In this document: positions 1 to 5,735 of the stretch, piece after piece
How positions within the stretch are numbered: position 1 is the first letter of the stretch
How the letters are laid out: every line of letters begins with the position of its first letter
NCBI GenBank assembly: GCA_948766235.1
Contig: CAQCFX010000049.1
Location: 1-11,080 of the forward strand
Length of the DNA stretch: 11,080 nt
Source of the DNA: an uncultured Oscillospiraceae bacterium
Lineage (GTDB): Bacteria; Bacillota; Clostridia; Oscillospirales; Oscillospiraceae
Direction of reading: 5' to 3'
The notes under the pieces: generated by a model
What the model was told of the DNA's origin: nothing
The model's input: the letters and a program-made list of their open reading frames with translations, nothing else
Database searches by the model: none
Program-made: the position numbers and the translations under genes

Positions 1-1107
1 CTGTGCGGCCTCGTGGGCGGCTGCGCCATCGGCTACTTTACCGAATACTATACCTCCGACACCTATAAGCCCACCCAGGGTCTGGCCGACGCCACCGAGA
101 CCGGCGCGGCCACCACCATCATCGGCGGGCTCTCCCTGGGAATGCTGTCCACCATCGCCCCCATTCTCATTGTGGGCGTGGCGGTGATTGTGTCCTTCAT
201 CGCCGCGGGCGGCTCCCTTGCCACCGCCGCCGACCACTACGCCTCCAGCTTCTCCCAGGGGCTGTACGGCATCGGCATCGCCGCGGTGGGAATGCTGTCC
301 ACCCTGGGCATCACCTTGGCCACCGACGCCTACGGCCCCGTGGCGGACAACGCGGGCGGCATCGCCGAGATGTCCGGCATGGGGGAGGAGGTCCGGGAGC
401 GCACCGACGCCCTGGATTCCCTGGGCAATACCACCGCCGCCACCGGCAAGGGCTTTGCCATCGGCTCCGCCGCCCTCACCGCCCTGGCGCTGCTGGTGAG
501 CTATGTGGACATCGTGACCGCCAAGGCGGAGGCCATCGACCTGTCCCTCACCAACCCCGCCGTGCTGGTGGGGCTGTTCCTGGGGGCCATGCTCACCTTT
601 GTGTTCGCCGCTTTTACCATGAGCGCGGTGCAGCGGGCGGCCCAGTCCATTGTGGTGGAGGTCCGCCGGCAGTTCCGGGAGATTGCCGGCATCATGGACG
701 GCTCCGCCGACCCGGACTACGCCTCCTGCGTGGCCCTGTGCACCAAGGGAGCTTTGCGGGAGATGGTCAAGCCCTCGCTGCTGGCCATCATCGTGCCCAT
801 CGTCACCGGCCTGATTTTAGGTGTGGAGGGGGTTGTGGGCCTGCTGGGCGGGGTGTCCGTCACCGGCTTTGCCGTGGCGGTGTTCATGTCCAACGCCGGC
901 GGGGCCTGGGACAACGCCAAGAAGTACATCGAGTCCGGCCACCACGGGGGCAAGGGCTCGGAGTGCCACAAGTCCGCCGTGATTGGCGATACCGTGGGCG
1001 ACCCCTTTAAGGACACCTCCGGCCCCGCGCTGAACATCCTTATCAAACTGGTGTCCACCGTGTCCATCGTGTTCTCCGGCCTTATCGCCAGCTTCCACCT
1101 GCTGTAA
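1..1107 (+). CDS. hppA: Membrane-bound ion-translocating pyrophosphatase, C-terminal part (5' end outside window)
   Basis: Integral membrane pump that hydrolyses pyrophosphate to phosphate and moves H+ and/or Na+ across the cytoplasmic membrane. The open frame runs in from the left edge and ends at TAA 1105-1107, so about 368 C-terminal residues of a roughly 700-residue protein are present. The GTG at 13 is an internal Val, not a start. Family motifs are clear: DAYGPVADNAGGIAEM (about nt 328-372), GNTTAATGKG (424-453), SNAGGAWDNAKKYIE (889-933) and GDTVGDPFKDTSGP (985-1026), separated by hydrophobic membrane segments. In GNTTAATGKG, Ala (nt 436-438) occupies the position that is Lys in K+-independent enzymes, and Gly (445-447) follows where those have Thr. 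This predicts the K+-dependent class. The residues that separate Na+ from H+ pumps lie upstream of the window, so the ion cannot be called. The next gene follows after 69 bases on the same strand with no terminator seen, so cotranscription is possible. Confidence 0.96.
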   Translation: MCGLVGGCAIGYFTEYYTSDTYKPTQGLADATETGAATTIIGGLSLGMLSTIAPILIVGVAVIVSFIAAGGSLATAADHYASSFSQGLYGIGIAAVGMLSTLGITLATDAYGPVADNAGGIAEMSGMGEEVRERTDALDSLGNTTAATGKGFAIGSAALTALALLVSYVDIVTAKAEAIDLSLTNPAVLVGLFLGAMLTFVFAAFTMSAVQRAAQSIVVEVRRQFREIAGIMDGSADPDYASCVALCTKGALREMVKPSLLAIIVPIVTGLILGVEGVVGLLGGVSVTGFAVAVFMSNAGGAWDNAKKYIESGHHGGKGSECHKSAVIGDTVGDPFKDTSGPALNILIKLVSTVSIVFSGLIASFHLL

Positions 1108-1176
1108 AGGGGGGCAGAACATAGGCTGCTGGCCCGGCGGCCCCATTCAATTCACTTCAGAAGGGAACGATTTCCG

Positions 1177-2388
1177 ATGAAATATGATTTCACCTCCATC
1201 ATGGACCGCCGCGGCCGGGACGCCATCGCCGTGGACTACATTGGTCAACCAGGCGGTTTTGCCCCCGGCGCGCCCCGTGAAGGCTTTGACGCCATCCCCA
1301 TGTGGGTGGCGGACATGAATTTCCCCACCGTCCCCACCATCCCCGCCGCCATCATAGCGCGGGCGCAGCACCCCGCCTTTGGCTACTTCTCCGCCACCGA
1401 TGATTACTATAACGCCATCATCCGCTGGCATGAGCAGCGCAACGGCGTCACCGGCCTTGCAAAAGAGCACATCGGCTATGAAAACGGCGTGCTGGGCGGG
1501 GTGGTCTCCGCGCTGAACGTGCTGTGCTCCAGGGGGGATAAGGTGCTGCTCCACTCGCCCACCTATATCGGCTTCACCGCCAGCCTCACCAACAACGGCT
1601 ACGATATCGTCCACAGCCCGCTGGTTTTGGATGAAAACAACGTGTGGCGGATGGACTTTGACGACATGGAGAAGAAAATCGTGGAGAACCACATCCATGC
1701 CGCGGTGTTCTGCTCTCCCCACAACCCCTGCGGCCGGGTGTGGGAGCGCTGGGAGCTGGAAAAGGCCATGGAGCTGTTCCGAAAGCACGACGTCTACGTG
1801 GTGTCGGACGAGATTTGGTCGGACATCATCTTGGGAAATCACAAGCACATCCCCACCCAGAGCGTCAGCGAGGACGCCCGGCAGCGCACGGCGGCCATAT
1901 ACGCGCCCTCCAAAACCTTCAACCTGGCCGGGCTGGTGGGCAGCTACCACATCGTCTACAACCGGTGGCTGCGGGAGCGGATGGAGAAGGAGTCCTCCCT
2001 GTGCCACTACAACGATATGAACGTGCTGTCCATGCACGCCCTGGTGGGCGCTTACGGCGCGGAGGGTCAGGAGTGGCTGGGCGAGCTGTGCCAGGTGCTC
2101 ACCGAAAACGTGGACTTTGCCTGCGGCTTTATTGCCCAGCGGTTTGAAGGCGTGAGGGTGTCCAGGCCCCAGGGCACCTATATGCTGTTTTTGGACTGTA
2201 CGGACTGGTGCGCCAAGCACGGCAAGACCATTGACCAGCTGGAGAAAATGGGCTGGGATGTGGGCGTGGCCTGGCAGGATGGGCGGATGTTCCACGGCCC
2301 CTGCCACATCCGCATGAATCTGGCCCTGCCGCTGTCCAGGGTGAAGGAAGCCTTTGACCGGCTGGACAAATACGTCTTTAACGCCTGA
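1177..2388 (+). CDS. MalY/PatB-family PLP-dependent aminotransferase (probable cystathionine beta-lyase)
   Basis: Cytoplasmic fold-type I PLP enzyme of 403 residues, the usual length for the MalY/PatB branch of class I/II aminotransferases. Members mostly act as C-S beta-lyases, for example on cystathionine or cysteine, rather than as true transaminases. Visible landmarks: the N-terminal PMWVADMNFP segment typical of this branch, Asn183 in HNPCGR, Asp211 in SDEIWSD (pairs with the PLP pyridine nitrogen), Lys246 in PSKTFNLAG (Schiff base with PLP) and Arg379 in HIRMN (binds the substrate carboxylate). All expected catalytic residues are present. The ATG at 1177 follows AGAAGGGA at about 1159-1166. 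The gene lies 69 bases after hppA; no promoter is evident in the gap. It is closed by the hairpin at 2400-2426. The exact substrate cannot be read from sequence; a role in sulfur amino acid metabolism is inferred. Confidence 0.93.
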   Translation: MKYDFTSIMDRRGRDAIAVDYIGQPGGFAPGAPREGFDAIPMWVADMNFPTVPTIPAAIIARAQHPAFGYFSATDDYYNAIIRWHEQRNGVTGLAKEHIGYENGVLGGVVSALNVLCSRGDKVLLHSPTYIGFTASLTNNGYDIVHSPLVLDENNVWRMDFDDMEKKIVENHIHAAVFCSPHNPCGRVWERWELEKAMELFRKHDVYVVSDEIWSDIILGNHKHIPTQSVSEDARQRTAAIYAPSKTFNLAGLVGSYHIVYNRWLRERMEKESSLCHYNDMNVLSMHALVGAYGAEGQEWLGELCQVLTENVDFACGFIAQRFEGVRVSRPQGTYMLFLDCTDWCAKHGKTIDQLEKMGWDVGVAWQDGRMFHGPCHIRMNLALPLSRVKEAFDRLDKYVFNA

Positions 2389-2399
2389 AGAATGAAACA

Positions 2400-2437
2400 G
2401 CAGCCGTCCGCAATGCGGACGGCTGCTTGCTTACTTT
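2400..2437 (+). terminator. Intrinsic terminator between convergent aminotransferase and thioesterase genes
   Basis: Perfect 12-bp stem (2400-2411 with 2415-2426) and an AAT loop, followed by TTGCTTACTTTTT. It starts 12 bases after the aminotransferase stop. The U-rich tail runs into the stop codon of the minus-strand thioesterase (2431-2433). Read on the minus strand the hairpin is followed by TGTTTCATTCTT, so it may also stop thioesterase transcripts, though less efficiently. Its core CCGCAATGCGG recurs in the terminator at 5210-5240. Confidence 0.9.
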
Positions 2438-2817
2438 TTGGCCTGTACTTTGGCCAGGAACTTCTCCGGCTTGATGATGAACCGCTCGTGAACGCCCGCG
2501 CCGATTTTTTCCCGCTCGTCAAAAGCGGACACCGCGAAGGTGAGCTTGCGGCCCTCCACCGCGGTGAGCTCAGCCTCGGCCCACACCTTCATGCCGATGG
2601 GGGTGGCGGCGTCATGGGTGACGTCCAGCCGGGTGCCCACCGTGCCCTCGTCCGCCTCCAAATGGGCCTGAACGGCCTGGACGGCGGCGTTTTCCATCAG
2701 GGCAATCATGTGGGGGGTGGCGAACACGCTCACCAGCCCGGAGCCCACCGCCTGGGCGGTGTTTTCCGGCGTGACCATTGTCTCGGCCCGGCCCTTCAAT
2801 CCAACTGCAATACTCAT
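2431..2817 (-). CDS. FlK-like hotdog-fold thioesterase (acyl-CoA thioesterase family)
   Basis: 128-residue cytoplasmic protein of the single-hotdog thioesterase family whose described member is FlK, the fluoroacetyl-CoA thioesterase of Streptomyces cattleya. It matches FlK as I recall it over VFAT, ALME, VTH-AATP, VEGRKL and HER...EKF-AKV. The FlK catalytic residues Thr42, Glu50 and His76 correspond to Thr34, Glu42 and His68 here, all with the same offset of 8, so the catalytic set is intact. The FlK segment with Phe33 and Phe36, which gates fluoroacetate selectivity, is replaced by GSGLVS with no Phe. A general or different short acyl-CoA substrate is therefore more likely than fluoroacetyl-CoA. 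The ATG at 2817 has AGGAGG at 2824-2829 and a strong promoter at 2848-2876. It is transcribed alone, divergently from the MATE gene. The physiological substrate is unknown. Confidence 0.88.
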   Translation of the reverse strand: MSIAVGLKGRAETMVTPENTAQAVGSGLVSVFATPHMIALMENAAVQAVQAHLEADEGTVGTRLDVTHDAATPIGMKVWAEAELTAVEGRKLTFAVSAFDEREKIGAGVHERFIIKPEKFLAKVQAKK

Positions 2818-2847
2818 ATCATTCCTCCTGTAGGCTTGATTATCTCA

Positions 2848-2876
2848 AGTATACGCCATCGAGCTGGTTTTGGCAA
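2848..2876 (-). promoter_or_regulatory. Sigma-A-type promoter of the thioesterase gene
   Basis: On the minus strand: -35 TTGCCA (2871-2876), 17-base spacer (2854-2870), -10 TATACT (2848-2853). Each box matches 5 of 6 consensus bases at ideal spacing. It lies upstream of the AGGAGG site at 2824-2829, giving a short leader of about 25 bases. Confidence 0.82.
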
Positions 2877-2882
2877 TTCTAA

Positions 2883-2919
2883 AAATAGTTTTCCTCGTGC
2901 TATTTCCCCACAAAACTAT
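2883..2919. promoter_or_regulatory. Candidate operator: inverted repeats between two divergent promoters
   Basis: ATAGTTTT (2885-2892) and AAAACTAT (2912-2919) are perfect 8-base inverted half-sites separated by 19 bases. A second, overlapping pair, AAATAG (2883-2888) and CTATTT (2900-2905), shares the left arm. The whole block lies between the -35 box of the thioesterase promoter (ends 2876) and that of the MATE promoter (starts 2923), where a dimeric regulator could control both. No regulator gene is in the window. Short A+T-rich dyads also arise by chance, so this is a candidate only. Confidence 0.4.
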
Positions 2920-2922
2920 CTG

Positions 2923-2951
2923 TTTCCATTTATCGCTCCCTATGCTATAAT
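2923..2951 (+). promoter_or_regulatory. Sigma-A-type extended -10 promoter of the MATE gene
   Basis: -35 TTTCCA (2923-2928, 4 of 6 consensus), 17-base spacer, then a perfect TATAAT (2946-2951) preceded by TG one base upstream (2943-2944), which makes an extended -10. The predicted start of transcription is near 2958, leaving a leader of about 33 bases before the ATG at 2991. This A+T-rich stretch contrasts with the G+C-rich surroundings. Confidence 0.85.
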
Positions 2952-2990
2952 CATTGATAGAATTGAGTGAAGGAAAGGCGAGGTGCTATT

Positions 2991-4382
2991 ATGGAAGACA
3001 CACAGAAGTCCGCCCTGTTTGAGTCCACGCCCATTCCCAAGGCGGTGCTCACCTTGGGCATTCCCACAGTCATCAGCTGCCTGGTGTCCATCATCTACAG
3101 CATGGCGGATACCTATTTCGTAGGCCTGCTCAACAACCCTGTTCAGACCTCGGCCGTCACCCTGGCCGCGCCGGTGCTGCTGGCCTTCAACGCGGTGAAT
3201 AACCTGTTCGGCGTGGGCTCCTCCAGCATGATGAGCCGCGCCTTGGGCGCAAAGGATTACGACACCGTGCGCAAAAGCTCGGCCATCGGGTTCTACTGCG
3301 CCCTGGCCAGCGGCCTGCTGTTTTCTCTGCTGGTCACCGTGCTGCGCAGTCCTTTGCTGGTGGTGCTGGGCGCGGATGCGTCCACTGCCGCCGCCACCGG
3401 GGAGTATCTGTTCTGGACCTCCACCTGCGGCGCGGCCCCCGCCATCCTCAACGTGGTGATGGCCTATATGGTGCGCTCGGAGGGAGCCTCCCTCCACGCC
3501 AGTGTCGGCGCCATGAGCGGCTGTCTGCTCAACATTGCCCTGGACCCCATTTTTATTATGCCCTGGGGGCTGAATATGGGCGCGGCGGGAGCTGGCTGCG
3601 CCACCTTCCTGTCCAACTGCGTGGCCTGCCTGTATTTCCTGGCGCTGCTGGCGGTAAAGCGGGGGAAGACCTACATCTCCATCAGCCCCGCCATGCTGCC
3701 CCACAGCGGTAAAATCATGCTGGGCATCTGTGCCGTGGGCGTGCCCGCCGCCATTCAGAACCTGCTGAACGTGACGGGGATGACGGTGCTGAACAACTTC
3801 ACCGCCGCCGCCGGACCCGACGCCGTGGCCGCCATGGGAATCGTACAGAAAATCAACATGATTCCCATGCAGGTGACGTTCGGGCTGTCTCAGGGCATTA
3901 TGCCCCTTGTCAGCTACAACTACGCCAGCGGCAATGTGAAGCGCATGAAGGATACGCTGTTTTTCTACATGAAAATTGCCGGCACGTTCCTCATCGCCCT
4001 CACCATCGTGTATTACATCGGCGCGGACTCCATTGTGGCGATGTTTATGGACAACGAGGCCGTGGTGGGCTATGGCGTTCGGTTCCTTCGGGGAATGTGC
4101 CTGGCCCAGCCCTTCCTGTGCATGGACTTCCTGGCGGTGGGCGTGTTCCAGTCCTGCGGCCTGGGGCGCTATTCCCTGGTCTTCGCGCTGCTGCGAAAAA
4201 TCGTGCTGGAGATTCCCGCCCTGTTCATTCTCAATGCCCTGTTCCCCCTGTACGGCGTGGCCTATGCCCAGCTGGTGGCGGAGGTGGCGCTGTCCGCCGC
4301 CGCGGTCGCCATCCTGCTGTACCTGTTCCGGCGGATGTACAGCGAGGGAACCCCGCTTCAGCCCCGCGCGGCCAAAAAATAA
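2991..4382 (+). CDS. MATE-family multidrug/Na+(H+)-coupled efflux transporter
   Basis: Polytopic inner-membrane antiporter of 463 residues, the normal size for MATE transporters (12 membrane helices expected as two six-helix bundles). Family hallmarks in the N-terminal half are IPTVISCLVSIIYSMADTYF followed by VG, then SSSMMSRALGAKDYDTVRKS after helix 2. The C-terminal half repeats the pattern with GVPAAIQNLLNV and LSQGIMPLVSYNYASGNVKR. It probably exports cationic or aromatic toxins or metabolites in exchange for Na+ or H+; substrate and coupling ion cannot be read. The start at 2991 is chosen because GAGGTG (2980-2985), with AGGAAAGG just before it, is correctly spaced. An in-frame GTG at 2967 would fall upstream of that site, at the very start of the transcript. 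The gene has its own promoter and is divergent from the thioesterase. Confidence 0.95.
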   Translation: MEDTQKSALFESTPIPKAVLTLGIPTVISCLVSIIYSMADTYFVGLLNNPVQTSAVTLAAPVLLAFNAVNNLFGVGSSSMMSRALGAKDYDTVRKSSAIGFYCALASGLLFSLLVTVLRSPLLVVLGADASTAAATGEYLFWTSTCGAAPAILNVVMAYMVRSEGASLHASVGAMSGCLLNIALDPIFIMPWGLNMGAAGAGCATFLSNCVACLYFLALLAVKRGKTYISISPAMLPHSGKIMLGICAVGVPAAIQNLLNVTGMTVLNNFTAAAGPDAVAAMGIVQKINMIPMQVTFGLSQGIMPLVSYNYASGNVKRMKDTLFFYMKIAGTFLIALTIVYYIGADSIVAMFMDNEAVVGYGVRFLRGMCLAQPFLCMDFLAVGVFQSCGLGRYSLVFALLRKIVLEIPALFILNALFPLYGVAYAQLVAEVALSAAAVAILLYLFRRMYSEGTPLQPRAAKK

Positions 4383-4390
4383 TTGGCCGC
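4368..4390 (+). repeat. Stem-loop spanning the MATE stop codon
   Basis: GCGGCCAA (4368-4375) pairs perfectly with TTGGCCGC (4383-4390) around a 7-base loop that contains the TAA stop (4380-4382). It is followed by a pyrimidine stretch (ACCCCTTTCCC) but no true U-run. It could be a weak terminator or a 3'-end stabiliser; function is not shown. Confidence 0.4.
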
Positions 4391-4396
4391 ACCCCT

Positions 4397-4426
4397 TTCC
4401 CATCCCCTCAAATTGGCCGATATATA
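4397..4426 (+). promoter_or_regulatory. Possible promoter of the coiled-coil protein gene
   Basis: TTCCCA (4397-4402) as -35, an 18-base spacer and TATATA (4421-4426) as -10 lie in the 74-base gap after the MATE gene. The -35 is weak (4 of 6). TATAAA at 4423-4428 is an alternative -10. Readthrough from the MATE promoter is equally possible. Confidence 0.35.
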
Positions 4427-4456
4427 AATAAATGAGGTAGAAGGGGGGAGCAGCCA

Positions 4457-5191
4457 ATGGCAATTCAGGCCATCTCCGGCGTGGGCCGGGAGGAAGCGCA
4501 GATGGAGGACGGGCAGTCCAGCCTGCTGGCGCAGTCCTTGAAGAAGCAGGAGGAGCACACGGCAAGCCTGACCGAGATGATTCGGGACGCCAAGGAAAAG
4601 GCGGACGCTCAGCGGGAGCGTTTCAAGCTGGCCAAGGCCACCCCCCGGTATGGGGACGCGCCTTTGGAGGCCTACGCCCGGATTAGCCGGGCCCGCACCC
4701 CATCCCAGGCGGGTTCCGCCGCAGGGTACGCCCGCCGCAGGCTGATGCAGCTCAAAGCCGCCCAGCGCTCCGACCCGGAGCACGCCGATCAGATTAAGGC
4801 GGCCGCCGGGCAGCTGGAAAAGGCGGTGAGCCGGGCCAACCGGAAAAAGCTGGAGCTGAACCGGGAGCAGCTTTCCCGGGCCCGCATGAAGCGCATGGTC
4901 CGGGAGAACAAGCGCCGGGAGGAACAGCGCATCAAACAGGAGCTGCGCAAGAGCCAGGCCATGCGGGCCATCCGGGAATCGGGCTATTTCAAGGAGGCGG
5001 AGATTGCCAACCGTCAGGCCGATCAGCTCACCGCTACCAAAATGGAGCTGAAGGCCCAGGCGGAACAGCTGGGCGTGGCTGTTCATACCTCTGTGGGTGA
5101 GGCCATGCAGGGCTACTCCGCCGGCGTGCAGCTGGCGACCGCGGACGTGTCCGCCCCTGTGTCCGCGCCGGCGGTGGATGTGCAGGCGTAA
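4457..5191 (+). CDS. Hypothetical protein, highly charged, probable coiled coil
   Basis: I do not recognise this 244-residue protein. It has no signal peptide, membrane segment, Cys or Trp. Residues about 22-60 are helical and rich in Gln, Glu and Lys. Residues 62-95 form a Gly/Pro/Ala-containing linker. Residues about 98-205 form a long Lys/Arg/Glu/Gln-rich helix, most basic at 126-175 (for example RMVRENKRREEQRIKQE). The C-terminus (about 208-244) is uncharged and low-complexity, ending VSAPVSAPAVDVQA. The pattern suggests an elongated coiled-coil or nucleic-acid-binding/structural protein; this is inference from composition only. The ATG at 4457 follows a purine-rich AAGGGGGGAG (4441-4450). 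A strong terminator follows 18 bases after the stop, so it is the last gene of its transcript. Length, codon pattern and flanking signals support a real gene. Confidence 0.8.
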   Translation: MAIQAISGVGREEAQMEDGQSSLLAQSLKKQEEHTASLTEMIRDAKEKADAQRERFKLAKATPRYGDAPLEAYARISRARTPSQAGSAAGYARRRLMQLKAAQRSDPEHADQIKAAAGQLEKAVSRANRKKLELNREQLSRARMKRMVRENKRREEQRIKQELRKSQAMRAIRESGYFKEAEIANRQADQLTATKMELKAQAEQLGVAVHTSVGEAMQGYSAGVQLATADVSAPVSAPAVDVQA

Positions 5192-5209
5192 TTGAATTAT
5201 TTAAGAGAA

Positions 5210-5252
5210 AGAGGGTCTGCCGCAATGCGGCAGACCCTCTGAGTTATTTTTT
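5210..5252. terminator. Long bidirectional terminator between convergent genes
   Basis: Perfect 14-bp stem (5210-5223 with 5227-5240) with an AAT loop. On the plus strand it is followed by GAGTTATTTTTT; on the minus strand by TTTCTCTTAAATAATT. It therefore can end both the coiled-coil gene and the ABC/acetyltransferase operon. The plus-strand U-run lies over the stop codon of the acetyltransferase (5244-5246). Confidence 0.93.
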
Positions 5253-5711
5253 AATCATGAGCGGGGAGCCGTACTCGTCTTCTCCGGCGTCCACAAAGCC
5301 ATGGGACAGCCAGAAGCGGTGGGAGTCCTCCTTGGAATAGTTCAAAGCGTAATAAACCGCGCCGTCGGCTTTGGTATAGGCGGCGAGGGCGGCAAAGCAG
5401 GCGTGGCCGGTCCCGCCGCCCCGGTATTTCGGGAATACCCAGAAATCCGAAATGAGGCATTTCCCGTCCTCAGTCTTGTAGGTGCAGTACATGGACGCCC
5501 CGATCCGAACGCCGTCCCGGACAAAATAGACCATGTGCAGCCTGTCCGGAGTTCGCCCCATCAGTTTCTCAACGTGGCCGCGGTATTCCCGGCTTGAAAA
5601 ATGGTCCTTTTCTTCATCCGTGACCACCATGCCCTCCTCCACAAGATATCGGAATTGGATGGTCCAGAACTCGTTTGCCCGCTCCGCAGGGATTTCCTCT
5701 ATGGCAATCAT
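5244..5711 (-). CDS. GNAT-family N-acetyltransferase
   Basis: 155-residue cytoplasmic enzyme expected to transfer an acetyl group from acetyl-CoA to an amine; the substrate is unknown. The acetyl-CoA-binding motif A is seen as SDFWVFPKYRGGGTGHACF at about residues 88-106, with the P-loop YRGGGTGH (96-103). A typical C-terminal motif B region follows (ALNYSKEDSHRFWLSHGF), ending in a GNAT-like strand near GSPLMIKK. Length is normal for a single GNAT domain. The ATG at 5711 is chosen because AGGAG (5719-5723) is 7 bases upstream. An in-frame GTG at 5726 would put that site inside the coding sequence. It follows the ABC subunit stop by only 24 bases with no promoter or terminator between, so it is the last gene of the exporter operon. 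By context it may acetylate a toxic compound, but such enzymes also modify peptides or polyamines. Confidence 0.9.
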   Translation of the reverse strand: MIAIEEIPAERANEFWTIQFRYLVEEGMVVTDEEKDHFSSREYRGHVEKLMGRTPDRLHMVYFVRDGVRIGASMYCTYKTEDGKCLISDFWVFPKYRGGGTGHACFAALAAYTKADGAVYYALNYSKEDSHRFWLSHGFVDAGEDEYGSPLMIKK

Positions 5712-5735
5712 GGCAGCACTCCTCACATGGGGCGG

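Noticed and set aside
1147..2307. 386-codon minus-strand frame opposite the aminotransferase
   Set aside because: Antisense shadow with His/Val/Gly-rich composition; the aminotransferase on the plus strand has all catalytic residues.
2967..2990. GTG start giving 8 extra residues on the MATE protein
   Set aside because: The ribosome binding site (2971-2985) lies downstream of it, and it is only about 9 bases from the predicted transcript start.
2940..4565. 541-codon minus-strand frame opposite the MATE gene
   Set aside because: Low-complexity Gly/His/Gln product, crosses a promoter and two gene boundaries; the plus-strand MATE frame has all family motifs.
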